A DNA stretch of 64,000 nucleotides from Aurantiacibacter rhizosphaerae (GTDB lineage Bacteria > Pseudomonadota > Alphaproteobacteria > Sphingomonadales > Sphingomonadaceae), in assembly GCF_009807005.1 (NCBI RefSeq), contig NZ_WUBR01000002.1, positions 124,001 to 188,000 of the forward strand. The letters run 5' to 3'. Positions within the stretch are counted from its first letter, which is position 1. Each line of letters opens with the position of its first letter. Positions 17,553-24,815 of this stretch are shown here, piece after piece. The notes below the pieces were generated by a model. That model ran no database searches, had not been told where the DNA came from, and was given only the letters and a program-made list of their open reading frames with translations. The translations under genes and the position numbers were made by a program.

Positions 17553-18884
17553 ATGACGCCGGATACAGAACAAGCCCCCCGCAGAGACGGGCTGTCCAAT
17601 ATCCTGCGCAATCTGGCCTGGATTTTGGGCGGCAAGGGCTTTGGCGCCATTTGCAGCTTTTTCTACCTGGCAATCCTCGCCCGTTCGCTGGGCATGAAGG
17701 ATTTCGGCCATTTCTCGCTCATCTTCGGCACGGCGCAGGCACTTGTGGCGGTGGCCGGGTTTCAAACCTGGCAAACCCTTGTGCGCTATGGCGCGCGGCA
17801 CGTGGTGGATCGCCATGACAGTCGCTTTGGCAGACTCATCTGGTTCTGCGCCTCCGCCGATATTCTGGGCGCCATCACCGGCTGCCTGGTGGCCGCCATC
17901 CTCTATTTCGGCTTTTCCAGCGCGCTTGAACTGAACCCGGCCTATGTCGTGCCCGGTTTCCTGTTCGCCTGCGCGCTGATGTGGTCACGGCTGACCACGC
18001 CCAGCGGCATCGTGCGCGTCTTGGATCGCTTTGACGTGGGCATGTATATCGAGGCTATCATCCCCACGGGTCGCCTGATCGCCAGCGGCATTATCCTGGC
18101 GACCGGCGCCAGCGTGGTGAAATTCCTGTTTGCTTGGGCCTTTTTCGATCTGCTGTCGGGCCTGCTGTACTGGATCGTGGCCGCGCGTCTTGCACCCGAT
18201 GCATTTCACTGGCGCAATTTCGGGCAATTTCGGCAGATGCTGGACGAGAACACCGGGGTTCGCGGATTTTTTGGCGTGACCTACATGGCCACCACGCTGG
18301 ATGCTGTCGTCCGCCAAGGGCCGCTGCTGGCCGTGGGCTTCTTCCTCGGCACCAGCGCTGCTGGCCTCTACCGGCTGGCCGATCAGTTGGCGGTGGGGGC
18401 GAAGCAGTTCACCGTTTTGGTGGCGCGCGCCGTACTGCCCGAATTTGCCATGTCGCGCATGTCCGATGCTGCCCATGATTTCACCAAGCTTGTTCGCCGG
18501 ATCTCCGCAATCGCGGCCCTGGCTGGCGTATCGGTGCTGCTGCTGGCCATCTTCGCTGGTGAGCCGCTGCTGGTGCTGATCGGCGGCAGCGATTATGCGC
18601 GCGGTGCTGTGGTGCTGGTGCCGCTGGCCGTGGGCGCGGGCTTTGAACTGGCCAGCGTCGCCTATGAACCCATGCTCTATTCCACTGGCCATGCGCGTTA
18701 TGCGCTGCTGGCGCGGCTCTTGTCCGTGGCGGCACTTGCCATCGCAGTGCCCGCTTTCGTCTTCGCCGGACCGACCGGGGTGGGCTGGGCCGTGGCGGTG
18801 GCGATGGGCATTTTCTATCTGGCGATGAGCGTGATCGTGTGGATCATCCTGCGCAAGCTTCGCACGCAAGGAGACACCGCTTGA
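17553..18884 (+). CDS. Wzx-like oligosaccharide flippase / lipopolysaccharide biosynthesis protein
   Basis: A 443-residue integral membrane protein with about 12-14 hydrophobic helices and few charged loops, of the MOP (multidrug/oligosaccharidyl-lipid/polysaccharide) exporter superfamily. The N-terminus (SNILRNLAWILGGKGFGAICSF) resembles Wzx/RfbX flippases. Such proteins turn lipid-linked glycans or polymers across the inner membrane. The ATG at 17553 was preferred over an earlier in-frame start at 17493 because it leaves a promoter-sized gap to the divergent glycerophosphotransferase-like gene. The following nucleotidyltransferase starts inside its stop codon. Confidence 0.85.
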   Translation: MTPDTEQAPRRDGLSNILRNLAWILGGKGFGAICSFFYLAILARSLGMKDFGHFSLIFGTAQALVAVAGFQTWQTLVRYGARHVVDRHDSRFGRLIWFCASADILGAITGCLVAAILYFGFSSALELNPAYVVPGFLFACALMWSRLTTPSGIVRVLDRFDVGMYIEAIIPTGRLIASGIILATGASVVKFLFAWAFFDLLSGLLYWIVAARLAPDAFHWRNFGQFRQMLDENTGVRGFFGVTYMATTLDAVVRQGPLLAVGFFLGTSAAGLYRLADQLAVGAKQFTVLVARAVLPEFAMSRMSDAAHDFTKLVRRISAIAALAGVSVLLLAIFAGEPLLVLIGGSDYARGAVVLVPLAVGAGFELASVAYEPMLYSTGHARYALLARLLSVAALAIAVPAFVFAGPTGVGWAVAVAMGIFYLAMSVIVWIILRKLRTQGDTA

Positions 18885-19630
18885 TCTTTTCCGCCGTGGT
18901 GCTTGCCGGCACGCGTCCGGGTGGTGATCCGCTGGCCAAGGCACAGGGCACATCGCACAAGGCACTGATAGAGATCGAAGGCCGTCCGTTGCTGGAACGG
19001 GTGCTGACCGCTCTGCAAAAAAGCGGGGCGCAGCCCATCGGTGTTTCCTGCGATGACCCTGCGGTGATGGCCCTGGCAACGCAGCTCGGCGCGCAGGTTC
19101 TGCCAACAGGGCGCGGGCCAAGCGATAGCACCGCAATAGCATTTGAACGTTTCGGCGGCCCCATGGTGGTGACCACGGCAGACCACGCGCTGCTGGAAAG
19201 CGAATGGGTGAGGCAACTTGTGGCCGATACCCCCGATGATGCCGATATTGGCATCATGCTGGCCCGGCGCGAGCAGATTGAGGCTACACTGCCCGGCAGC
19301 CGCCGCACCTATATGCGGTTTGCCGACGGGCAATGGTCCGGCTGCAACCTGTTTTTCCTGAAGACGCCGAAGGCGCGCGCGGCCATCGATAGCTGGCAAG
19401 CGGTGGAGGCGGACCGGAAGCGGCCATGGCGCATCGCCCGGCGGCTTGGCATTGGCACCCTGCTTACCTACGCGCTGGGTCGGCTGAAGCTGGCGCAGGG
19501 CATCATCAAGCTTGGCAGGAGGTTGGGGATAGAGGCGAGGCTGGTGCAGGCCGAAAGCGGGCTGGCCGCGGTGGATGCGGACAAGCCCAGCGATCTGGAG
19601 GATATTCGCAGCCTGCTGAGCCCGCGATAA
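18881..19630 (+). CDS. MobA-like NTP transferase domain protein (paralogue 1)
   Basis: A 249-residue nucleotidyltransferase with a GT-A fold: IFSAVVLAGTRPGGDPLA at the N-terminus, a conserved SHKAL Lys, and TTADHALL as the metal-binding region. These sugar/polyol-phosphate nucleotidyltransferases join NTP to a phosphorylated substrate. The start is a TTG inside the flippase stop (TTGA), supported by AAGGAG eight bases upstream; no ATG fits. It is clearly related to the convergent gene at 19687-20514 (same length, same SHK and TTADxxLL motifs, same C-terminal DVD/DAD region), yet the two diverge strongly, so they are likely old paralogues acting on different substrates. Confidence 0.8.
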   Translation: MIFSAVVLAGTRPGGDPLAKAQGTSHKALIEIEGRPLLERVLTALQKSGAQPIGVSCDDPAVMALATQLGAQVLPTGRGPSDSTAIAFERFGGPMVVTTADHALLESEWVRQLVADTPDDADIGIMLARREQIEATLPGSRRTYMRFADGQWSGCNLFFLKTPKARAAIDSWQAVEADRKRPWRIARRLGIGTLLTYALGRLKLAQGIIKLGRRLGIEARLVQAESGLAAVDADKPSDLEDIRSLLSPR

Positions 19631-19686
19631 ACGATCGGACTGAAGCGTCCGGTCTCAACGCAGAGCCTTTTCGGACCCCGGATCGC

Positions 19687-20514
19687 TCAAACCCAGGCTT
19701 CAATCTCCGGCTTGGGAATTTCCATGCCAAGTCGTTGGCCCAGTACCCATTCGCAAATCGCGTAGGTACGCCAATTATCGACGTCGATGGCCAGCGCGCC
19801 GTCATCGAACACCACTGCATCCAGCTTCGCGCCAAAGCGCTTGCCAACCCGTTTCAAGCTGTCGCGCATGGTGACAAGGCCAAATCGCATCATCACGATA
19901 TTGAGCAATCCGAACGCGCGGACCATGCGGCCCTTGTTCGCCTGAAACTGCCCGCCTTCGCGGAACACGTCAGCCGCTTTCAAGCCCTTGTCATTGGCCA
20001 GGCCATAGAGATTGCAATTGGCGTAGCCCGCATCCTTGAAGTCGTAAAATCCGCGCTGGCCGCGTTCGTGAACGGCTTGCACGCGTTCGCGCGTGGTGAT
20101 GCCGATCACGGCGTCCGCACCGTGCAAGGCACTGCGCACTTTTTCAAAGCCGTCATGCGTTAACAATACATTGTCCGCGGTGGTGACGATGAAAGGTCCA
20201 TCTTCACCCTTGGCGGCGGCCAGCACGCTTTCCACGATATTGGGATCGCTATCGACAATGGTGATGGGCGTTCCGCGAGGGCGGAAGGTTTCCAGCACCT
20301 TGTCTACTTCGGCCTGACCGTCCGGTTCCAGCACCACGCGGATCTCGCGAATGCCCGGAAGCGTGGTTAGCGCTTCCAGGACATGCGAGATCAGCGGGCT
20401 TTCGCAGATCGGGGCAAGGCATTTGTGGCTGACGCCAGCGCGCTCGGCAATCGGATTGATGACGCCCGTGCGCTGGGCCGCCAGCATGATGACTGTGACC
20501 GGGAGTTTCTCCAT
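19687..20514 (-). CDS. MobA-like NTP transferase domain protein (paralogue 2)
   Basis: A 275-residue nucleotidyltransferase, VTVIMLAAQRTGVINP at the N-terminus, SHKCLAP with the conserved Lys, and TTADNVLL in the centre. It resembles the convergent gene 56 bases away. It begins 24 bases after the rne stop on the same strand, with AGGAAG as ribosome binding site and no terminator between, so part of its transcription probably comes from rne. The biochemical role is not evident; cytidylyl- or guanylyl-transfer to a sugar or polyol phosphate is the family expectation. Confidence 0.8.
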   Translation of the reverse strand: MEKLPVTVIMLAAQRTGVINPIAERAGVSHKCLAPICESPLISHVLEALTTLPGIREIRVVLEPDGQAEVDKVLETFRPRGTPITIVDSDPNIVESVLAAAKGEDGPFIVTTADNVLLTHDGFEKVRSALHGADAVIGITTRERVQAVHERGQRGFYDFKDAGYANCNLYGLANDKGLKAADVFREGGQFQANKGRMVRAFGLLNIVMMRFGLVTMRDSLKRVGKRFGAKLDAVVFDDGALAIDVDNWRTYAICEWVLGQRLGMEIPKPEIEAWV

Positions 20515-20538
20515 GGATAGCTTCCTGTCTTGCCGAGA

Positions 20539-23382
20539 TTAATTACCGAACGTGCGTTGCCACCATCCGCGACGGGGAGACCCGTCTTCGTTCACGCCAT
20601 CATCGCCATCGGACTGGTCAGCATTATCCGCCTTCGCATCCTTATCGGCGAGCGGCGCTACGTCACCAGTTAAAACCTCTGAGATCACAGGCTTGTCACC
20701 ACCGTCCAGCTTTGGCTTGGCTTCCGCTTTCTCAGGTTGAGCTTCCTCAGCCTTTGCAGGCGTATCCGCCTTCTTGCGACGGGTGCGCTTGGGCTTCGGC
20801 TTTTCCTCGGCCGGTGCGTCTTCCGTTACGGTTTCGGCGATTGCCGCAGCTTCGCTTTCCGCGGCAGGCTCCGCCTTCTTGCGCCGCGTGCGCTTGGGCT
20901 TGGGCTTGGCTTCGGCCTCAGTCTCCGCAGCCTCATCAGTCTTGGCTGTGGTTGCTGCCCCTGCCTCTGTTTCTGCGGGAGCTTCTGCATCGGCCTTCTT
21001 GCGGCGTGTGCGCCGCGGCTTTGGCTTGGGCTCTTCCTCGGCTGCTTCGACTTTGGCGTCCTCTACCGGGGTATCGGACTGGCCAGCTTCTGCATCGCTC
21101 TTTTCTGCAGCAGGTGCTTCGGCCGTATCAGCTTCGGCATCTGATCCCGCCGTGTCATCGTCATTCGATGATGCGTCACCATCCTGGCGCTTGCGATTGC
21201 GACCGCGACCACCCCGGCGACCGCGACGGCGACGTGGCTTGTTCTCGCCGTCATTGCCGTCATTGTCTTCAGAGGCATTCTCGCCGTCGTTTCCATCGTC
21301 GTCGCCATCATCGGAATCGTCGGAATTGTCCTTTTGATCCTCGTCCTGCGAACGACCCTTGTTACGACCGCGTCCACCACGACGGCGGCGGCGTTTCCTG
21401 CCACTGCCATCATTGTCGTCATTGTCGCTGTCTTCGGTGTCGTCGTCACCGTCATCATCGCCATCGCTGCCGATGTCGTCATCATCGTCATCATCAATGA
21501 TCGGCTCGAACTTCGGTGCTTCGGCGGGGCGGGGGCCGGATGAAACGACACGCATCTTGGCGCCTTCATCCTCGCCTTCCGGCTTCACTTCCACGATCAC
21601 GCCATAACGCTGTTCGATCTCTGCCAGATCGGCGCGCTTGGCATTCAGCAGGTACACCGCAGCTTCCGTGGAAGCGTGCAGGGTGATCACCGTGCCTTTG
21701 CCCTTGGCGGCCTCATCCTCGATCAGGCGCAGCGCGGAAAGTCCGGCGGAGCTGGCGGTGCGGACAAGCCCCGTGCCGTCGCAATGCGGACATTCGCGCG
21801 TGGTCGCTTCCAGCACGCCGGTGCGCAGGCGCTGGCGGCTCATTTCCATCAGGCCAAAGCCGGAAATGCGGCCCACCTGGATGCGTGCACGATCGTTCTT
21901 CAGTGCATCCTTCATGCACCGCTCAACCTTGCGCACATTTCCGGTGCGTTCCATGTCGATGAAGTCGATCACCACCAGGCCGGCCATGTCGCGCAGGCGC
22001 AGCTGGCGCGCGATTTCCTTCGCCGCTTCCAGATTGGTGTGCAGCGCGGTCTGTTCGATGCCGTGTTCCTTGGTGGAACGGCCAGAGTTGATGTCGATGG
22101 ACACCAGCGCCTCGGTCGGGTTGATGATCAAATAGCCGCCCGATTTCAGCTGCACCATCGGATCATACATCGCCGATAGCTGATCCTCCGCGCCATAGCG
22201 CTGGAACAGCGGCACGGGATCATTATAGCTTTTCACCCGCCGGGCGTGGCTGGGCATCAATAGCTTCATGAAAGCCTTGGCAGCCTTGTAACCGCCTTCG
22301 CCCTCCACGATCACTTCCTCGATCTCTCGATTGTAGATGTCGCGAATGGCGCGCTTGATCAGGTCTGAATCGGAATGGATCTGGCTGGGCGCGGCGGAGC
22401 CGAGCGTGCGCTCACGAATCTCGTCCCACAGGCGGGCGAGGTAATCGAAATCACGCTTGATTTCTGTCTTGGTGCGCGACAGTCCGGCGGTGCGTACGAT
22501 CAGGCCCATGGTGCGCGGCAGGCTGAGATCGCTGACGATGCTCTTCAGGCGCTTGCGATCTCCGCCGTTGGAAATCTTGCGCGAGATCCCGCCGCCGTGG
22601 CTGGAATTGGGCATAAGCACGCAATAGCGGCCCGCCAGCGAGAGATAGGTGGTGAGCGCTGCACCCTTGTTGCCGCGCTCTTCCTTGGCGACCTGCACCA
22701 GCAACACCTGGCGGCGCTGGATAACGTCCTGGATCTTGTAACGGCGACGCAGCGCTTGGCGCTTTGCGCGCGCCTCATCAATTTCCTTCGCACGGCTGCC
22801 ACCGCGACGGTTCTGCTGACGGCGACCCTTCGGCCCACCGCGACCACGGCCACGGCGCTGATTACGGCCATTGCCGCTATCGTCCGAATCATCGTCCTCA
22901 TCGTCACTGTCGTCAGAGGAATCGTCTTCCCCGTGCTCTACGTGACCGTCCTCGATGGTGGAGACGTCGTCCTTCTCGCTGGTGTCGATTTCCTCGAGAC
23001 CGCCTTCATCGTCGTCATCTTCATCGTCACCATCATCGGTGGCGACGCCATCTTCTTCATCCTCTTCGGCACGAAGCTGGGCTTCTTCTTCCGCAGCAGC
23101 ATGCTCCTCCGCCAACAGGGCCTCTCGGTCCTGAGCGGGGATCTGGTAATAATCGGGATGAATTTCGCTGAAGGCGAGAAAGCCGTGGCGATTGCCGCCA
23201 AAATCGACGAACGCCGCTTGCAGCGACGGTTCAACCCTGGTGACTTTTGCTAGATATATATTGCCCTTTATCTGCTTGTGTTCGGCAGATTCGAAATCGA
23301 ATTCCTCAATTCGGTTTCCCTTGAGCACCGCCACCCGTGTTTCTTCCGGGTGGCGCGCATCGATAAGCATGCGCGTTGCCAT
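20539..23382 (-). CDS. rne: ribonuclease E/G family endoribonuclease
   Basis: A 947-residue RNase E. The S1 domain starts near residue 38 and is split by an insertion (about 85-215) of acidic then Arg/Gly-rich sequence, as in other alphaproteobacteria. The catalytic DNase I-like region with VDFIDMER and the Zn-link CPHCDGTG follow. After about residue 570 the chain is an acidic and basic low-complexity tail (including poly-Asp encoded by a GTC/ATC trinucleotide run) with three copies of a KPKPxRTRRKKA motif, the expected scaffold for RNA and degradosome partners. The enzyme starts mRNA decay and processes rRNA and tRNA precursors. Its leader is structured (see regulatory entries). Confidence 0.96.
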   Translation of the reverse strand: MATRMLIDARHPEETRVAVLKGNRIEEFDFESAEHKQIKGNIYLAKVTRVEPSLQAAFVDFGGNRHGFLAFSEIHPDYYQIPAQDREALLAEEHAAAEEEAQLRAEEDEEDGVATDDGDDEDDDDEGGLEEIDTSEKDDVSTIEDGHVEHGEDDSSDDSDDEDDDSDDSGNGRNQRRGRGRGGPKGRRQQNRRGGSRAKEIDEARAKRQALRRRYKIQDVIQRRQVLLVQVAKEERGNKGAALTTYLSLAGRYCVLMPNSSHGGGISRKISNGGDRKRLKSIVSDLSLPRTMGLIVRTAGLSRTKTEIKRDFDYLARLWDEIRERTLGSAAPSQIHSDSDLIKRAIRDIYNREIEEVIVEGEGGYKAAKAFMKLLMPSHARRVKSYNDPVPLFQRYGAEDQLSAMYDPMVQLKSGGYLIINPTEALVSIDINSGRSTKEHGIEQTALHTNLEAAKEIARQLRLRDMAGLVVIDFIDMERTGNVRKVERCMKDALKNDRARIQVGRISGFGLMEMSRQRLRTGVLEATTRECPHCDGTGLVRTASSAGLSALRLIEDEAAKGKGTVITLHASTEAAVYLLNAKRADLAEIEQRYGVIVEVKPEGEDEGAKMRVVSSGPRPAEAPKFEPIIDDDDDDDIGSDGDDDGDDDTEDSDNDDNDGSGRKRRRRRGGRGRNKGRSQDEDQKDNSDDSDDGDDDGNDGENASEDNDGNDGENKPRRRRGRRGGRGRNRKRQDGDASSNDDDTAGSDAEADTAEAPAAEKSDAEAGQSDTPVEDAKVEAAEEEPKPKPRRTRRKKADAEAPAETEAGAATTAKTDEAAETEAEAKPKPKRTRRKKAEPAAESEAAAIAETVTEDAPAEEKPKPKRTRRKKADTPAKAEEAQPEKAEAKPKLDGGDKPVISEVLTGDVAPLADKDAKADNADQSDGDDGVNEDGSPRRGWWQRTFGN

Positions 23383-23390
23383 GTATTATT

Positions 23391-23421
23391 CTCCGGGCAA
23401 TCGCCCCTGCGCCTGCCGGAG
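23391..23421 (-). promoter_or_regulatory. leader hairpin pairing the rne ribosome binding site
   Basis: On the rne strand the arm CUCCGG (23421-23416) can pair with CCGGAG (23396-23391); the second arm contains the GGAG that serves as ribosome binding site eight bases before the rne ATG. A nested GGGC-GAUU-GCCC stem-loop overlaps the same arm. Seen in sequence; a role in controlling rne translation, perhaps by RNase E itself as in E. coli, is inferred. Confidence 0.5.
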
Positions 23422-23467
23422 GGCGTAAAGCCGAACCGGGGGGAGGGGATTGCCGATATGTGTGAAC

Positions 23468-23525
23468 CCCGCCAGAAATGCGGGAAAAGGAAATCATCAC
23501 CCTGTCGGCCCGGCGATTTGCCGGG
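23468..23525 (-). promoter_or_regulatory. two further hairpins in the rne leader
   Basis: CCCGC (23468-23472) pairs with GCGGG (23480-23484) around a seven-base loop, and CCCGGC (23509-23514) pairs with GCCGGG (23520-23525) around a five-base loop. Both lie in the untranslated stretch before rne and could form in its mRNA. E. coli rne has stem-loops in its leader that bind RNase E; the likeness is by position and type only. Confidence 0.4.
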
Positions 23526-23887
23526 TGGCGAACAAGGGTGCGAAACGTGTCTGTCGCGATGATAAGGCGCAGGGTTTGCATCTGCGCTGGAAGCCTTGCA
23601 GCCATAATGCGACCGATCGGTAGCATCTTGGCTTGCTGGCTTTTACTTTGCATCGCGGCATCAACCTGTAAGCATTGCCGGCAGGTGTAAATTCAACCTG
23701 TCCGGGACTGCCGGCTTGCAATATTGCACCGGCTGTGGATTTGCTAGCATCCGGGGAAAGCCACGGCAACCTTGTTGCGCGTTCACGCATAATTCTCTTG
23801 AGGTTGCAGACAGTTTACTGCGCCTTCGCGTGCCGGCTCGGATGAGGCCAGCGCGACGCCAGGCAGAAAGGGCATATCGCCAAACGT

Positions 23888-24760
23888 ATGTCGTATCGCG
23901 TGCAGATCGGCCTGCTATTCGCTCTTCCGGTTCTGCTGGTCGGGGCGCTGTATGCCGTTGGCGCATCGATACCCGTGCCGGTGATGGGACGTGACTATGT
24001 GGTGCGGGTGGCCCTGCCGGATGGCTCTGCCACAATTGGCCTTCCCGAAATCAGCGGCCCCAGCGATCCAACGCGCCCGTTGATCGTGATCGATGCCGGG
24101 CATGGCGGCCCTGATCTGGGTGCGGTCAACGAGAACTACCGGGAAAAGACCATTGTCCTTGGCCTGGCGCAGGCCTTGCGCGATCGCCTGTTGGAAGAGG
24201 GCGGCATCCGCGTGGCCATGACGCGCGATGATGACAGTTTCATCGTTTTGGAAGAACGCGCCGAAATTGCGCGGGCCATGGGGGCGGACCTGTTTCTTTC
24301 CATCCATGCCGATTCTGCCGGAGATTCAGAAGGCGTGACCGGCGCGACCATCTATACCCTGTCCGAAACCGCATCGTCCGAAGCTGCCGCCCGCTTTGCC
24401 GAGCGGGAGAACAATGCCGACGTCCTCAACGGTGTCGATCTTTCGGGCCAGGATATGGCCGTCAACGCGATACTGGTGGAACTTTCCCAGCGCCGCACAT
24501 CGGATCGATCCGGCCAGTTCGCACGGTTGATAGAGCGTGAAGGGCAGGGCACTTTGCAATTCCGCCCCGAACCGCGCCGCTCCGCATCGCTCGCCGTATT
24601 GCGCGCACCCGATGTGCCGGGCGTGCTGTACGAATCGGGATACATCACAAACCTGGAAGACGCGCAGCGGCTTGCCTCCCCCGCCGGGCGTGAACGCTTT
24701 GCCGATGTGATGGCCCGCGCCATCCGTATCTATTTCGCCCGCCAGTCCCTGGAAAGCTGA
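23888..24760 (+). CDS. N-acetylmuramoyl-L-alanine amidase (Amidase_3)
   Basis: A 290-residue peptidoglycan amidase that cleaves the bond between muramic acid and the stem peptide during cell separation. An N-terminal signal-anchor (about 5-27) places it in the periplasm. The zinc site is complete: His72 in DAGHGG, Glu87 after NENYRE, His140 in SIHAD, and the catalytic Glu249 in YESGYITN. There is no AMIN or SPOR targeting domain, so it is shorter than AmiC. It is followed at 55 bases by the PBP1A gene; the pair is common in sphingomonads and fits coordinated peptidoglycan cutting and synthesis. Confidence 0.92.
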   Translation: MSYRVQIGLLFALPVLLVGALYAVGASIPVPVMGRDYVVRVALPDGSATIGLPEISGPSDPTRPLIVIDAGHGGPDLGAVNENYREKTIVLGLAQALRDRLLEEGGIRVAMTRDDDSFIVLEERAEIARAMGADLFLSIHADSAGDSEGVTGATIYTLSETASSEAAARFAERENNADVLNGVDLSGQDMAVNAILVELSQRRTSDRSGQFARLIEREGQGTLQFRPEPRRSASLAVLRAPDVPGVLYESGYITNLEDAQRLASPAGRERFADVMARAIRIYFARQSLES

Positions 24761-24815
24761 TGGCTATTCATTCTGGCGCCATCATCGCTTGGCATGTAAG
24801 GCGCTTGGCTGCCCT

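Larger units (their letters stand above)
23383..23887. other. 505-base divergent spacer between rne and the amidase gene
   Basis: No credible coding sequence lies here; the frames that cross it start or end inside neighbours and have no ribosome binding sites. It holds the structured rne leader next to rne and must carry promoters for both genes. Near the amidase end there is a CATAAT at 23788-23793 that could be a -10 box, but I see no -35 box at a normal distance, so I do not call a promoter. Confidence 0.6.

Noticed and set aside
21180-21500. GTC/ATC trinucleotide runs that look like a repeat array
   Set aside because: They encode poly-Asp/Glu in the RNase E tail; no spacer-repeat regularity, so not a CRISPR array.
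22375-23253. Plus-strand frames antisense to rne, hydrophobic and Asp/Val-rich
   Set aside because: They come from the reverse complement of the acidic insertion in RNase E and resemble membrane proteins only by composition.
23661-24035. Minus-strand frame overlapping the amidase start
   Set aside because: It overlaps a certain gene, is Arg/Pro-rich as expected of antisense GC-rich DNA, and no start signal is seen.
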